Assembly: GCA_013398175.1 (NCBI GenBank)
Contig: VZRZ01001244.1
Coordinates: forward strand, 1,658,174 to 1,722,173
Length of the DNA: 64,000 bases
Direction of reading: 5' to 3'
DNA from: Climacteris rufus
Lineage: Eukaryota > Chordata > Aves > Passeriformes > Climacteridae
Part shown: piece after piece, positions 23,986-36,903 of the stretch
How the letters are laid out: every line of letters begins with the position of its first letter
Numbering within the stretch: the stretch's first letter is position 1
Position numbers and translations under genes: made by a program
The notes under the pieces: generated by a model
The model's input: the letters and a program-made list of their open reading frames with translations, nothing else
Databases searched by the model: none
Told to the model about the DNA's origin: nothing

Positions 23986-26209
23986 TGTGAGATGCTCAGA
24001 GGGAGAATATATTAACCTGCCTGAAAGAAGCATTTATTCTGTCCTAAAAAGTGCTTTTTTAGATTGCAACAGGCATATAAAGAAACATCTCAGTAAGGGG
24101 GGTTTTGGAACTCGCGTTATAATTTGCAAATGAAAACATATTCCCAAGCCTGTTTTTTTTCAATGATCACATGAAAGCAAAAGAGCACCTTGTCAGACAA
24201 TAATGCTGATTTATTTTGCAAGTATTTCTAGTTACCTGTGGATTTATTAGTGTATGCAGTACAATCTGTTACCTTCCTCCACTTCTAGATTTTGACACTT
24301 GCTTAGCAATAGTCACCATTTACACTAAAGTATATTACCTTTCCCCAAATTTTGAATTTTTTTTTTTAAGTGGAAACTAATTGCAATTTGTTGTCATAGT
24401 TACCAGAAGACTACTAAGTAAAAAAGACCTCACATGGGCTATTTGTTTTTTGGTGTATCATTTCACAATTTAAAGTGGATTTTTGTCTCTTAATCTACTA
24501 GGTAGATGTTACATTGTTTGAACTAATAATTTTTATTTTGGCCATAGAACTTAATTTTAAAGCATTTTTGAAAGACCTGGAAGTCAGAACCTGTATGACT
24601 TTTACAACCCTTAAACCCAGTATATTACAACTGGCATTGTTCCACATGGCTCTCTTTCATATGGCTACTTTCATATCCTGATCCACCCTAAATTTAATCA
24701 GGTAGTTTGCTGGGTTTTTTTTGTCCAGCTATCCTTACTGAAAACCTGACCAAGAGTCTCATTCTTCTGATAGGAATCTTCTGATTTCTGGAGTAAGTGT
24801 ATCCCTGGCTATATTGCACCTGTTTGTTGTGCTAACAGCATTCTTTAACACAGGCAGCTTCCATCCTGGGTTCTTAAACCTTATTCTGTGCTTAGAGAAC
24901 AATCCTATCTCCTCAATGTTGATTTTATTAATGTTTTTTTCCCCCGAAGATAGACTTAGCATTCTACCAAATTCTGTGTCTGTACCCATTTGAATTAATC
25001 TCCCTTGTGTGGGAATGAGCAAATTGTGCACAAGGTGTGCGTCTCAGCAAAGAGACTTAAACGTTTTCTCACTTCTTTTGGGAACACCTCACTTCATGCA
25101 TTCATGAGCATTTCTCTTTTTTCTCAAGCCTGCAGCACACTGGTGGCTCATAGCAAACATCCCAGCTCCTCTTCCATTTCCAACTGTGGAGACCCAAAGA
25201 ATTTCATTATTATCTGGCAGAAAAATCCAGTTATTTCAGAAGTGCATGATCTCATGCTTTGTGTGTTGATCCTTTCCTTAGTTTTCCTGCCCCTCATCTT
25301 TATTTATGATGCTTCTGACTGTCACATCAGCAAGTGCTCTTATAACATTTCTGGTGGACATAGCACTGGTGGACATACCACATGCTCACTAGTGAAAATG
25401 TTTAATAAGATCAGCTTATAGGCAGAACTACTATTCCCTCAAGTCAGTTACTTCTCTTTCTGGTTTCTGCTGAGAGTTTGAACCTTGAAGTTCATTTCAG
25501 ACCTCAGCAGGATTCAGGATCTCAATGCTCCTCCTGAGCCCTTTGCCAGGACTGATCTACCAAGCAGAATCAGCCCTTCAGCTGTTTTTGGCATTCCCTG
25601 GGCAATACCTGTTTCTGACCATAAATGTAAGACAAATGCTCTAATGAATGGAGGCCCCTTGCCTGTGGTAGAGGAGTGCTGGAGTATTATACACCTGAGC
25701 TATTAGGTAAAAATTGCAGATTATCTGATTCTTGTTTAGCACTGAGTTGCTGGTCCATTTGGGGTTGTTCTGGTTTTGGTTTATTTTGCTTTATTCTGGA
25801 GCAATTTATTAATTTTGATGCTTGGTACAAAAAGAATGTGATTCTAGTGAGTAAATGCTTCTTAAAAATTACAGTGTTACACACTGTCCCTTCTGTCGTG
25901 AGTACCAAACACAGACTGATGATAAACTGAGACCAAGTTATAGTAGTGGGGGCAAGACATGGGTCACACTCTGGTAATGTTAATGGAAAGTGTTGCTGAT
26001 TTGAGCTTGTATGCTTGATGTTACAGCTTTGATGGCTATGTGGCTATAGACCGGGCCTGGGAGACTCAAACATTTCCTTCCCGAATGTATAAAGTTTCAA
26101 AGAGATGTTTGACAGACCTTTGACAGATCTGTGTTTTGGTTTTCCATATATAATGTTATTTACATCCCAGGCTAATAATAATGCACTACATATGGAAGCT
26201 TTTTTTAGC
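23986..26209. other. No gene; unique AT-rich DNA
   Basis: Nothing coding supported. A 138-codon plus frame at 25005-25421 has no family signature. A 15-bp tandem duplication at 25351-25380 is listed separately. Confidence 0.5.
25351..25380 (+). repeat. 15-bp tandem duplication
   Basis: CTGGTGGACATAGCA is followed directly by CTGGTGGACATACCA, two differences in 15 positions. A local duplication with no known role. Confidence 0.8.
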
Positions 26210-26420
26210 TACGAATACTCGAGATCCATCACTCTGCATGGTGGGAGTTTGTCATCGCCGCCGTGTTGGAGCAGCTTTGTGCCTTCTGCAACACCAGTAG
26301 CACCTCTCAAGTGTGACCTACCCTTTCTCTCTGCAGAAAGGAGCCGCAAAATGCCTGTTGTTGTGATCTTGTGGGGGTAAGCACGGAGCAGTCGCCTGCT
26401 TGTTTTAAATGTGCGACCTT
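26210..26420 (+). promoter_or_regulatory. CpG cluster with exon-like segment
   Basis: About nine CpG occur in 210 bases. On the minus strand the bases at 26235-26249 read AACTCCCACCATGCA, one base from a common ZNF143-type promoter motif. Downstream a pyrimidine tract and CTGCAG end at 26336, and GTAAGC starts at 26377, enclosing 40 bases with an ATG in the context GCAAAATGC. Together this could be a weak promoter with an early exon of a transcript running to the right. The splice sites are seen; transcription is inference, and no protein is recognised in the open frames. Confidence 0.25.
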
Positions 26421-29400
26421 CTTGGTGGCTCTGTTAGGAGAGGAGAGTGACAGAAGCGTGCCTGACAGGGGAAGGTGTTTGAGTTTGCCATGGTCCAGAG
26501 TTTCTGTGTGATGTTTGTCCATAAGTGAAAGGCCACTGTGAAAATTTTTCTCCTGTGGGAAGTGTGGTAGCTACCCTGAGCCCAGGTTTTCAGGTGTCTT
26601 GAAGAGAGGACTTTGGGATCATGGACTTGATTCAAAGCTCCATGAGACAGCAGGACAGACAGAAAGTGCTAGGTCATTGACATGTTTTATTAAAGTCTAG
26701 CTGAAAGGATCTTTTTTATCTACAAGCTATGTTTAAAAACATTTAATAAAAAACTGCACAATTTCCTCCCTGTCACTAGCAGTGTTTCTCAAATGCAGGC
26801 TACATTGATCAGCCAAAGACTGGTTGGTCTGTCCCCAGGATGTTCTGCATTCCTCTGCCTGACAGCACCAATTAGAAAGGTTTTGTCTTGCTTAAGCCTA
26901 TTTCAAGTAGCAATCCATGTCAAGCTAGCATTGTTCAAACATAAGCCTGCTAATGGTAGTGTCCTGGCTTTATGAGGGGAAGGATGGGTGAATGAGCAGA
27001 GTTTCTGCAGGGGTCTTTGTCTGATTAGCAGTGGAGTTTATATAATATAACATATCATGTTCTTTATTACCCTAATGAATGCACAAAATATGCACAGGAA
27101 TACCATATGAACAGCTGCAGAAGGTAACCCAAGCAATTATTAGTTATTAATTCCTTATGATCCTCTAATCAAAGGTGATACAGTAATGCACAAACTGACA
27201 CACACACATTTATATTTGGTATTTTCTGCCTTTAAGTTTTTTTCAAATAATCTAAGCATGGGTGTTAGTGTTTGATAATGTATATGAAGATGTTTTTGAT
27301 TATTTAGGGGACAGCATTAAGGAATTCTGAGATTGTCATGTGTTTAGACACAGCCTCTGGTATAACTTCAAGGACCAGGTTCGCTATGTCAATTAACAGT
27401 ATCTTGTGCTTCTGGTTTCTTGAAGAATTCAAGATCAAAGGTCACATTAAAGCAGTCTTAGTACAGACATAATTTGTTGGTAAAAAAGCACAGTTTTGGC
27501 TTCTTATCCTTGTAGTGAAATGGTGTTGCACACATTGCAAAGTTACGGTAATTTCATTTTCCTGTGTTTCATAAAGAGCATAATAGGCAAGTACCAATGC
27601 ACTGGGGCATTTTATTAGGAAATTGAAGGCCATATTCACTAGTTTTTCTAGATAGGTTTTCTCCTTCCCTCTGTTTTGTTTTTCAGAATTGCATTGCTTT
27701 GGTACCATCTCAGTTCTGCAAAAGGCAATTTTGTTAAATGTATTTCCTGCATGCTCTGATGAAGTTATAACTGTTTGGCAAAGGCTTGGAGACAAAGACA
27801 CTGCCGTGAAAAATGAGTCTTGTCAACAGAACACTAGTTTGTGATCACAAAATGTGGACAACGTGGTCAGTGTTGTATTATCTGTTTGTCTCCCACTTTC
27901 AGGTGTATCCACTATCCTGAGGTAGTTTGTACATATCAGGAGCATCTATACGGACTCTGTCCACCCTTCTTGACTGTCAAATTATATCAGAAAGGAGACT
28001 TTTTCCATCTCTCAGCACTATGGCTTTAACCCAGTGTAACTGGATATGCTGGGGCTTTGTGCCTGGCACTCTGGGATTTGGACACTTAGTTCCTTTTTGT
28101 GCATCTGTACCCGTCTATAGCTCTGTCTTTCATCTGTGCTTACAAAATGAGAGAGAAGCACAGTCTAGTCTTGAAAGAGATGTTATGAGGAGAAACAGGT
28201 TAAAAGACTGTGAGTTTTGGGGTAAGCAGTCAAGTGTTTAGTAGACAAAATATGGATTTTCTACAAACTGTTTCTAAGAGAAGGTGTATCTTGTTCCAGA
28301 CTAATAGTTGTGTGGCATTTTGGCACGTAAGTGGAAAGCTGTTGCTCCCAGTGTCTGCAAGGAGATCATATTATTTCCTTCTCTTAACTTGTAATGCATT
28401 TACCCTGCCTGTGATTTATGTAGCTGGGAACAAGAACTGAAGCACTGACACAGGGGAGATGGGTAAGTACTTGTATGGGTTCCTTGTATGCCAGAGCTGT
28501 TAAAAGCTAAATCTTCAGACCTTTGACTCATAGGATAGGATTTCTAAAGAGGACACCTTAAACCTGTTTGTATTTATTAGTTTCACTACTGTTTTATTTC
28601 TATGCTGTTTAACAGCAGCTGATTTCTTCCTGTGTTTTTCAAGATCCCAGGGTGTTTATTGTAGTTGCAATTCTTTCATTGAGCCCAGCAGAGTAGCTGG
28701 GCTTTTACAGCAAACAGTGACTGCAGGTCTATTTTACCCAATGAGCCAATACTTTATGCAATTATAGGAAATTCTGGTTTTGTTAAACTGCAGCAGCATA
28801 TTTATACTCTCAGAGAGTCGTAATTAATGTAATACCTAGTCTACTTTAAATGTGTGCTGCTTGTTTTTTCCTAATCCATCCTTTTGAAAAACAAAACTTA
28901 AAAGGTATACACAGTATGTATGTTGCTTTGATCACAGATTTGGAATTTTCTGCCTCATATAAAGGAGCATGGATTAGATGTAACTCCAGTCTAATACCCA
29001 GGTCTAACCTTTACCTTGCAAAACAGTGAACAATCCTGTCTTTCCAAGGCATTCTAGGAGACCCCTTTTGCAAAGTGGAAAAGCTGCACTTCAGATGCCC
29101 AGATAAATTGTCAGAGGTGTCCCTTCTTTTACAGGCAGCTGCTAAGACCTAGGAGGGATGCTGTCTATCCTTGTTGCCACTGACTGAAGCATAAGAGGAG
29201 ACTTCTCAAGTATGTGCTATTTTTGTCTAATCTGAGTTTCATTGTATTAGCTGGGCTGAACATCCTACAGGTCATTAGGAAGGGTATGTAATATAGGAAG
29301 GTTTTAAAGAGGTGCAGGCAGAGAAATGTCCTGTCCCTCACATAGATGGTATCTGACAAAATTCCACATATTTGCTGATGTTGCCTTGCTACTTGAGTAC

Positions 29401-31310
29401 CCCACCACAGAAACAGCACCTGAAGAGTAAGGCAGGGTCCAACAGCAAATAGTACATGAAGCAGGGTAGAAAGCTAAAAGCTGTAGTCTTCCAGTGAGCC
29501 CTGAAGACTGCCTGCATTCTCACTAAAACCCTACTGTCCAGACTTTTTCCTTTCATTCTTTTCATGCACCATGCAAATAGTCTGATGTCTGTGCACCCAT
29601 CTCTTTTGTCAGCAGGAACATAGCCCTCTAACCTCTGAAAGTAACAACAGCTCCCCTGGGCAATTACTTTAGCCATTTTGTGCTAGAAATAGTCCTTTAG
29701 TACTGTGCTAACTTAAAAAAAAATGTTTTAAATTACCCTGAAGAAAATTTTAAAAGGTAACAAGCAAGGGGTGAAGGGCACAAAGGGAGAAGAATTAGAA
29801 CTGGACTTCAGTTCTCATGGTCTGCACATAACAGATCCAGAAAAACATAACACATCCTTCTCTCTGCAACAGAAAAAATCCTCCAGACTGGCTCTCCTGT
29901 GAAACCACTGCAAAGGCAGTTTAAATGCAGCAGAAACAGAGTCACTGGAAAAGCTGTGAGCAGGTTCTAATTTCCAACATCCTTGTTCAACTCAGGCATC
30001 CAAAAGGTGCATGAGCAGAAGTCCCTGCAGCCAAATCCAACCCCACACTGATTGTCACTTGTGTAGGTGTCAGTGCTGAACACTTTCCCACCCTGTGAAA
30101 TGCAGGAGGGCTTTTGCTTTGCAAAGTTTCGAGTTGTTGCACTCTATCGAGAATTCCCCTGGTCAAGGGTTCTTGTGGTCAGGGGTGAAGCTGAGATTCC
30201 AGGTCAGCACATAGAAGGTATGGAAGGTATATATGCTCCTGGGGGTGCCTTTCCAGTTTTTCCTGGTGGGAAGGTGGATGGGGAAATTAATCAACATGGA
30301 TCCTATTATGCCTTTTAAAAACAGGAGTTTCTATTAAAGCATGCTTAGGAAAGGTTAACAGATCCATGCACTGCTTAAAAACTGAAATGAACACAAGCAC
30401 TTGCAAAAAACTTTTCAGAAGCTTTGTGAGTCAGAAAATGAAGAAGAAAATTACATTAAAAATTAATTTAAAAATATAAGTAATTTCACACCAATGTAAG
30501 GAAATTCCAGCTGGAAAACTATCCAGTGTCAGAGGGGCAGCACTGAATGCTGTTGGATATCTGAGCTCCCAGCTGACAAATGGTTTCTAATTTAGGGCCA
30601 AATTAAGCCCTCATTTATGCTAACATGTGTCCCCAGGAACTCTTTTCACTTCATCAGGGTACTTGAGTCTTACCCCTATGTAGCTGAGACCATAAATGAG
30701 CCCTTATGAAGCTTTTTGCTACTAAGAATTCTTTCAGAGCCTCATCATTATTTAAGTTCCTTCCTGAATAATGAAGAGGCAGACACAGTAGGCAGACAAG
30801 ACTGACAGGCATGGATGTGCTATTATAAAACAATGAAATGTACCAAAAGTTGATGATTCTGACTCTATTAGAGATAACACTCTTAAATTTAGTCTTTACT
30901 GTTTGCTTCCCACATTTAAGTCCGGTAAACATTGGGAATCAAAAAGTGCAGATTATTAAGGGGTTTGAATGGGTCTTATTGCAACATATATCACTTTGTT
31001 ATTCATGTGGAATCTTTTCAAAATTGTCTTTTAGTGACTTCTTTCCAAGCCTGGGTAAAACAGGTCTTTACAGCTGGACAGTTGTGTGATGTAGGAGAAA
31101 TGTGAGTGTGACCTTCAAGCAGTTGCTGTTATGGGCACGTCTTTTGTGGTTACCATGATAAATGATGTTACACTGGCTAATTAAATCAATGCACCTCATT
31201 AATGTTTTGCAGTTTCTGAATTTCTTGTCACACTCTAGTCCCATGGAACACTTTCCGTATCTGCTCTTCTCAGGCTGACACACAATTTTTTTGCACTTCT
31301 TTCTCTGCAG
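26421..31310. other. No gene; unique DNA
   Basis: No gene supported. 27090-27180 has TCF-like ATCAAAGG and several TAAT/ATTA words. A 39-base segment at 28424-28462 is bounded by a TTATGTAG acceptor and a GG|GTAAGTAC donor, with a mediocre pyrimidine tract. A 119-codon minus frame at 27442-27801 has no family signature. Confidence 0.45.
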
Positions 31311-31343
31311 AGATACAGCAATTCCAGGACTCTCCATCTGAAA
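31311..31343 (+). other. Candidate 33-nt microexon
   Basis: A strong 3' splice site precedes this segment: a CTGAC branch-like sequence at about 31275, then 30 bases free of AG and rich in T and C, ending TTCTCTGCAG at 31310. A near-ideal donor, AAA|GTAAGTTT, follows at 31344. The length, 33, keeps frame. In phase 0 it reads RYSNSRTLHLK, and shifted by two it reads IQQFQDSPSE; the remaining frame has a stop. Short in-frame exons of this size are typical of neuronal genes with very long introns, which would suit a gene-poor window. No flanking exons are recognised, so the parent gene is unknown and a chance pseudo-exon remains possible. Confidence 0.3.
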
Positions 31344-34300
31344 GTAAGTTTGAGAAGTATATTTAGTACATCCAATAAGAGAATAGTTGAAAGGTAACCA
31401 GTAGCACCTCCTGCTGCTCCATTAAATTTATTTTCATCATTTCACAAATGGAGACCCTTCTGCATCTTTTGGACTTTAGTTATAAGCTAAACAATGGAAA
31501 TAACTTTTTTTTTGTTTTTATTTAATGTTTTGGGGATTGTGTTAATGCAGGGAGAGAACAGCTCCTGAGAGATGCTACATGAAAGAATGCAAAGAATCCT
31601 ACAAGGATTTTCACTCTCTTGCAGCACTGACAAGGATCTGAGTTAGGAATATGGCAGACAATATTGTCCCCCTGCCTATTGTGTGTCTGTCTCTATGCTT
31701 GCACATAATAGGAAAACTTTTTCTGATCCCTTCTTGACTTTTGCCATCTATTAAATACATAATAAAAAGAGGCTTAAAAGCTTTCCACAGGCCCATCCCC
31801 TCCCACCCCCCAATTTCTCCACAAAACTACTAGTCTGAATATCTACTGGAATATGTTAATTCTCTTGGCTATTTGTCACCTTCCTGCCCTTGCCCTCCCT
31901 TCCCCAGTAAATCATGTTTCAATACCACTTCAGGACAGAAACAAAAATAACTTGGGCTTTTGTTACTTTTTAAAGTATTTTCCCCCTTTCTCTTCAATCC
32001 TTATTTAAATTTTTTTCAAAAAAATGGAAGATGAGGGATGAAATTTCTTCAGTTAATCATTTCTCTGGAAGAACTTGGAAGAAGCACATTTCTATAACAG
32101 CTAACTGAGCAAGAAGAAACAAAAAAGAGCAACTGCCAATGTTTTAGTCAAGCCTAGCAACAGCCCATGTCTGGATTGCTTGTTATGATTCAAGTGCATG
32201 TTTTAATAGGGGAAAACCAGCATTGGTTTGGATGCACTGGATACCAGTAATTCCCAATCATAGAGCTTCCTGGCTGTGGGCAAACACCAGCCTTGACTTG
32301 GACTCTTTGGTATAAATGCATTTGATCATCACACACTAATGCCTTACACATGGACTTGCTCCAAACCCTGCAGCATGCCAGTGTGTGGGAACACAGCCTG
32401 GCTCCTCCCTGGGACTCCTGTCTTGCCTTTCTTGATTGTAATGAGACAAAGGAAGGATTCTGGAGCAGAAACTGGGATGGAAACTCTCCCTGCACCACTA
32501 GAGCCACTAACTCCAGACCCCATATCAAGTGGGAAGAGAAAGGTGAGAAATAAACAACCTGACCTGTAGATATATTAGGCTGGAGTGCTGCCAGGGGAAA
32601 ACACTGGGATGATTACACCCACAGCATCTTGCATAAAGGTTTGCCCAGGGACCCTTTTGCAGGTTACTGAAATCTGCTTTCTGTTGGCCCTGGAGCTCTT
32701 ATGAAGGACTTGTCCTGTCTTTTTTGCACTATCTGTAGTAGATATGTTAGTAAAGGCCCTGGATATAAAAGAATTCCTCAGGTTGTGTTGCTTCATCTAC
32801 CACTAACCTGTCACATTGTGGTTTGCCCTGCAAGAATCCAGGCTGCATTCTGAAATCCAGCTCATTATTCAGAGGTGATACAACACAGCTTTTTCCTGTC
32901 CTGTTTCTGCAGCTAATAGAGCTGTCAGCTCTGCTGTCATTCCTTGTCATCCCGCCCAGTGACATATAGAAAGCCTTAAAGAAAACAGGTCATCCTGGGA
33001 GCAGACTCTTGAAATAGCATTGACCCTCATTCAAGTGTACATGCAAAATAGCTTGGACTTTTCCTTTCAATTGCTATTTGTGTTTGCCTCTTGTTCCACA
33101 GAGAGTTAATGTGGATTGAAAATATGACATTTTTTCAGGAAAATAACTGTTATAGGTGCCAAAGGCTGTTCTGTTGTCAATGCTTTGTGATATTTTCATG
33201 TCGTGTTTGAAAGAAAGGCTTTCCTTTCTGTCTTCTTCATTTGCCTTAAGCCCAGCATTACCATCTCATTCAAGAGATGATGACTCTGTTCACTTGTTGC
33301 TCAGGATGTTTGTGCCAAGGGTATTTTTGAATGTTCTAGGCTCATTGTAAATGCAAACTTCAGTGCCTGGAGACACCTTCATATTAAAAGCAATTGAGTC
33401 ACCACAGCAGGGAAGGAGAGGTTCAGCAGGTAAAGTGACACTCAGTCAAGAAGGTGCTCGGTGGCTAGTAAAATACAGGGGATGACAGCTGCTCTGAGAA
33501 AGTGACGTTTGCATCTCCAGAGAAGTGAGACTTCTTAATTTAACTGGAGAAGTGTCGAGATCATCTGCTGAGTAAGTTAGAAGGAAGTAAGTTTCAGATG
33601 GAAAGAGAGAAAGTTTCTAGAGGAAAAATTAAATCTGCTCAGAGCCCCTGGAAAGGAGATTAGTTACAGACAGTGGTGTGGAGGAAAGGATTTTCTCTAA
33701 CAAGTGCAGCCTATGACACATGGCATGCAGGGAGACATGTCTCTAACATGTCAGAAGTCTACCTGCAGTAAATTAGAAGGATATGGAGTAAAATGGACCT
33801 TTTGTATTTCTCTTGTAAGTAGGCTGATTATAGCCTGCTTTATTATGCCTTAAAACCCCTTTGTTACTGCAGTGTCTATTTTGAATGCTGTAAATTAATG
33901 TTCCCACTTGGATTTTGCTTTAACTCAGATGGAGTTAAAGTACTTGGTTAAAAACAAGATGTTCCTTACTGAAGGCTGCCACAGCCCTAATAGGCAGCTG
34001 GAGATGTGGTCACCTAGAGGTGAGAAGGAGAAGTCGCCTCTTCCTACAATGAGGGCTCTTAGCAGGATGCTGGTGAGCATACCTGAATCTCAGTGATCCT
34101 GTGGGATTTTGTCACCCGTGCACTTGAGTCATGCTGTGCTTTTATTCTTCTCTGAAAGAGTGAACCTCCATGATAAGAGTGAGCTTATCTTTCTCCATTT
34201 CTTTCTTTGTTCATGAGCAGCTTGTGGTTTGCTGGGAATGCTAGTAGTTTACCAGCAATTATGTCCAAATATATGCTAGCATCTTACTCCGACTTCTAAG

Positions 34301-34711
34301 TCATAAAGCAGCAAAAGGAATTACTGCTGCCATCTCCAAAGCAAGGCAACAAAGGCATAGATGTAATAATGCATGCACCTAAGTATTTACCCAGTTTTTT
34401 TCACATTCCTCTCTTTGTTTTCCCAAGCAAAAAGCAGCATTCCCTAGCAACCGCTTTAAGGCTGAGGGCACACTGAAAGCAAGCTTGACAAATGAAAGTG
34501 AAATGCTGCAGCATGTGGGACGAGTTGAGCAGCCCAGTGAAATTATCAAGCCCACATTGTGCATAGCCCCACTGGGCTGCATCCCTGGGGGTCACAGGGA
34601 TGTGAAAAATGCAAGCAGCCCCCTAAGCTGGCAAGCAGGAGGTGCTTACAAGACAGGCTCCTGTGTCTTAGCAACTGAATTTTTTCCTAGGGTTAAGCAC
34701 TGTGCTTCTTC

Positions 34712-34727
34712 TTTTTTTTTTTTTTTT
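34712..34727 (+). repeat. Poly(T) tract
   Basis: Sixteen T after CTTCTTC and before an AT-rich run. No retroposed body is recognised beside it. Confidence 0.9.
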
Positions 34728-36300
34728 AATTTTTAAATTTGCTTTTTAGAATATGGTAGTGAACATTAGGCTTACTTCTTAACAGGAGTGGCGAAATTAA
34801 AGGCCCTGTTTTAAATGCTGACCAAGTGGGCAGGATTCTTGACTGGGCTGTGGGAGGCACAGATTCAGATCCTACCTTTGCCTGAGGAGATCTAACCATC
34901 AGTGTGCCACAAATAGACTCATCACCAGGTCAGGGGTATCTAAGGCAGGATTCCTCCTAGTGGTGAAGAGCAGAGCCTTGTTCTTTGAGTATCAGTGACT
35001 TATTGGACTGACCCAGCTGCACCATTTAGGATCTCACCTGTCAAAACTGCTCACCCAACATCCCATGGAACTGTAAAATATTCCCTGAACTGGATAAAGA
35101 CTTTAGCCCATCCTTGAAATACTCATCTACGAAAGATGAGACATGGACTTCTCTTACCATGTATTTCCTACTGCATCATTTTTTTTCACTTGAAATCACA
35201 CTGAGCACGTTTCAGTTGCATACCTGTCATACACAGTAAAACTGACATTTTGCAGTCTAAGATAACTGGCCAAGGCTCTCAAGCAAAGAAATGTAGGATT
35301 GACTGAGTTTTGATTCACATGGTGTAATCTCCAGTCAATAAGTAAACCAGGACAGCTGAGCACTCCCTTCCAAACTCAATAACATGTATAATTTTGAGGA
35401 ACTTCAGCAAATATCCTGGTTGCCTGCCTGTGGTGTGGCTTCCCATATCACTTATGAGTGCTGAGCCAGATAACAGATAGCCAGAAGTCTTCATATTCTC
35501 ATCTGTCATTTTGTGCTCCAGTGGATTCTACTAGCAACAAATGTTATTGGAAATGTATCAGCCTTTGGAGGGGATGCATAAGGAAATAATAAGGTGAAGT
35601 GGGTGTCAAATGTCTAGCCAAGATGATATTAATACCAATCCCCACTAAATAAAGTGTCAAACCTGTCAGTGTGACCATCGGGAAGGGAAGTTAAAAGGTA
35701 AAAAAGCAATCAGTGTAGCTGACTTTTAAGTATATCTTCCAGTTCTTATCAAAAATGGTTGTCATTATTCTTGGGGATCTTTATAGCAAAAAATAAAGAG
35801 GCTATATAAACCCCATATTTTTATTCACCAGAGATCTTTTTAATGCCTGTGAAAACTTGCTTTTGCTCAGATGTTGGTGTTGGTGGAGGCTGAACATTAG
35901 TGAAACATATTCTCTCCATCCCTCCATGCACTGTTCAGAAACTTGAGTGATTCAGGACGTCCACTGTCTGGTGTCCATGGTTGTGGCTTGTTAGACAGGC
36001 AATTAATAAAATAATTTCAGGGTCCATGACAAGTATCCATAGCACGATGTCTTGAATTCAACCCTAAATACTTTTGATGGTTTTGAAATCCTTACAGGAC
36101 ATTCAATTTGTCACTTTTTTGGATTGGAAAAAAGAATTTGGTGTCCTATGTAAAGTAATACACAGTAGAACTATGAAGGACTAACTTGTTGTCTAGTCAC
36201 TGAGCCTGAAAATATTAATATGCATAAGGGTAATAAATCCTACTGAGTTACTTTATGCTGAAGATGGTAATTGAGCCCATTAAGAGCTTAGTCCTCATGA

Positions 36301-36328
36301 TTTCAGTCACCTTGTTTCAGTCACCTAG
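36301..36328 (+). repeat. 14-bp tandem duplication
   Basis: TTTCAGTCACCTTG is followed by TTTCAGTCACCTAG with one mismatch. The unit contains TTTCAG, which looks like a splice acceptor, but no exon follows. Confidence 0.8.
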
Positions 36329-36828
36329 CTGAACTGAGTACTACCAAACTTGCCCAAAATTACATGGTAACACTCAGATATTCTGCAACTTGCTGTTCTC
36401 CATCAAGACAAAGTCCTGCTTTGTTATTAAATCAATGCTTATGTTATTTCCTTATTGCTTGTTCTGTTTCTTTTAAGGTTCTGCAGTTGAAATAATAATA
36501 CTTCATTAGTGCTGTCATTAAAGGGAAATTGCCAGATTTTAAATTATCAGTTACTGAAACAGTAGAAACTCTCTGCTTCAGGACATATGTCTTGGATATG
36601 AGTGATTAAGTTGCTCTACAGCAGCCAAATTTAGGATTTTAGGAACTGCCTTTTGAAGCAACATGTTCTGGCTTCTCTTGGAAACAAGAGATGACAGTTC
36701 TCATACAACATAGGAAAGCTTGTGTTCCTTACAAAAGGAGAGTTTACCCTCCAGAATAAATATGATCCAAGGTAAATTAGGGACTCCATATATTTCTGCA
36801 CTTGATTTACTACAGCATGTATATCCTC

Positions 36829-36903
36829 TATATGCTATATATTTGTGTGTGTGTGTATATATATGCTATATAATTTATATATGCTATCTTAGCATATATA
36901 AAA
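36829..36903 (+). repeat. TG/TA microsatellite with perfect hairpin
   Basis: A (TG)n run passes into TA-rich sequence. At 36874-36902 the arms TTTATATATGCTA and TAGCATATATAAA are exact reverse complements around a 3-base TCT loop. The word ATATGCTATAT also recurs at about 36830 and 36861, so the array has an imperfect longer period. Such tracts may extrude cruciforms and are prone to length change. Confidence 0.85.

Larger units (their letters stand above)
31344..36828. other. No gene; unique DNA
   Basis: No gene supported. An exon-like segment at 33929-34019 starts ATGGAG after CTCAG and ends before GTGAGA; its pyrimidine tract is weak. A T16 run and a 14-bp duplication are listed separately. 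34830-34900 resembles a MIR head but too weakly to call. Confidence 0.45.

Noticed and set aside
25005..25421. 138-codon plus frame
   Set aside because: No domain or family signature; its length is within what chance allows in a window of this size.
27442..27801. 119-codon minus frame
   Set aside because: No homology recognised and no splice or start context to support it.
28424..28462. 39-base segment between an acceptor-like and a strong donor-like site
   Set aside because: The pyrimidine tract is broken by purines; isolated GTAAGT sites are frequent by chance.
28682..28703. 8-bp hairpin AGCCCAGC/GCTGGGCT
   Set aside because: Short hairpins of this kind are expected by chance, and a bacterial-type terminator has no meaning here.
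34830..34900. MIR-like head (GATTCAGATCCTACC)
   Set aside because: Too few matching words to separate from chance.
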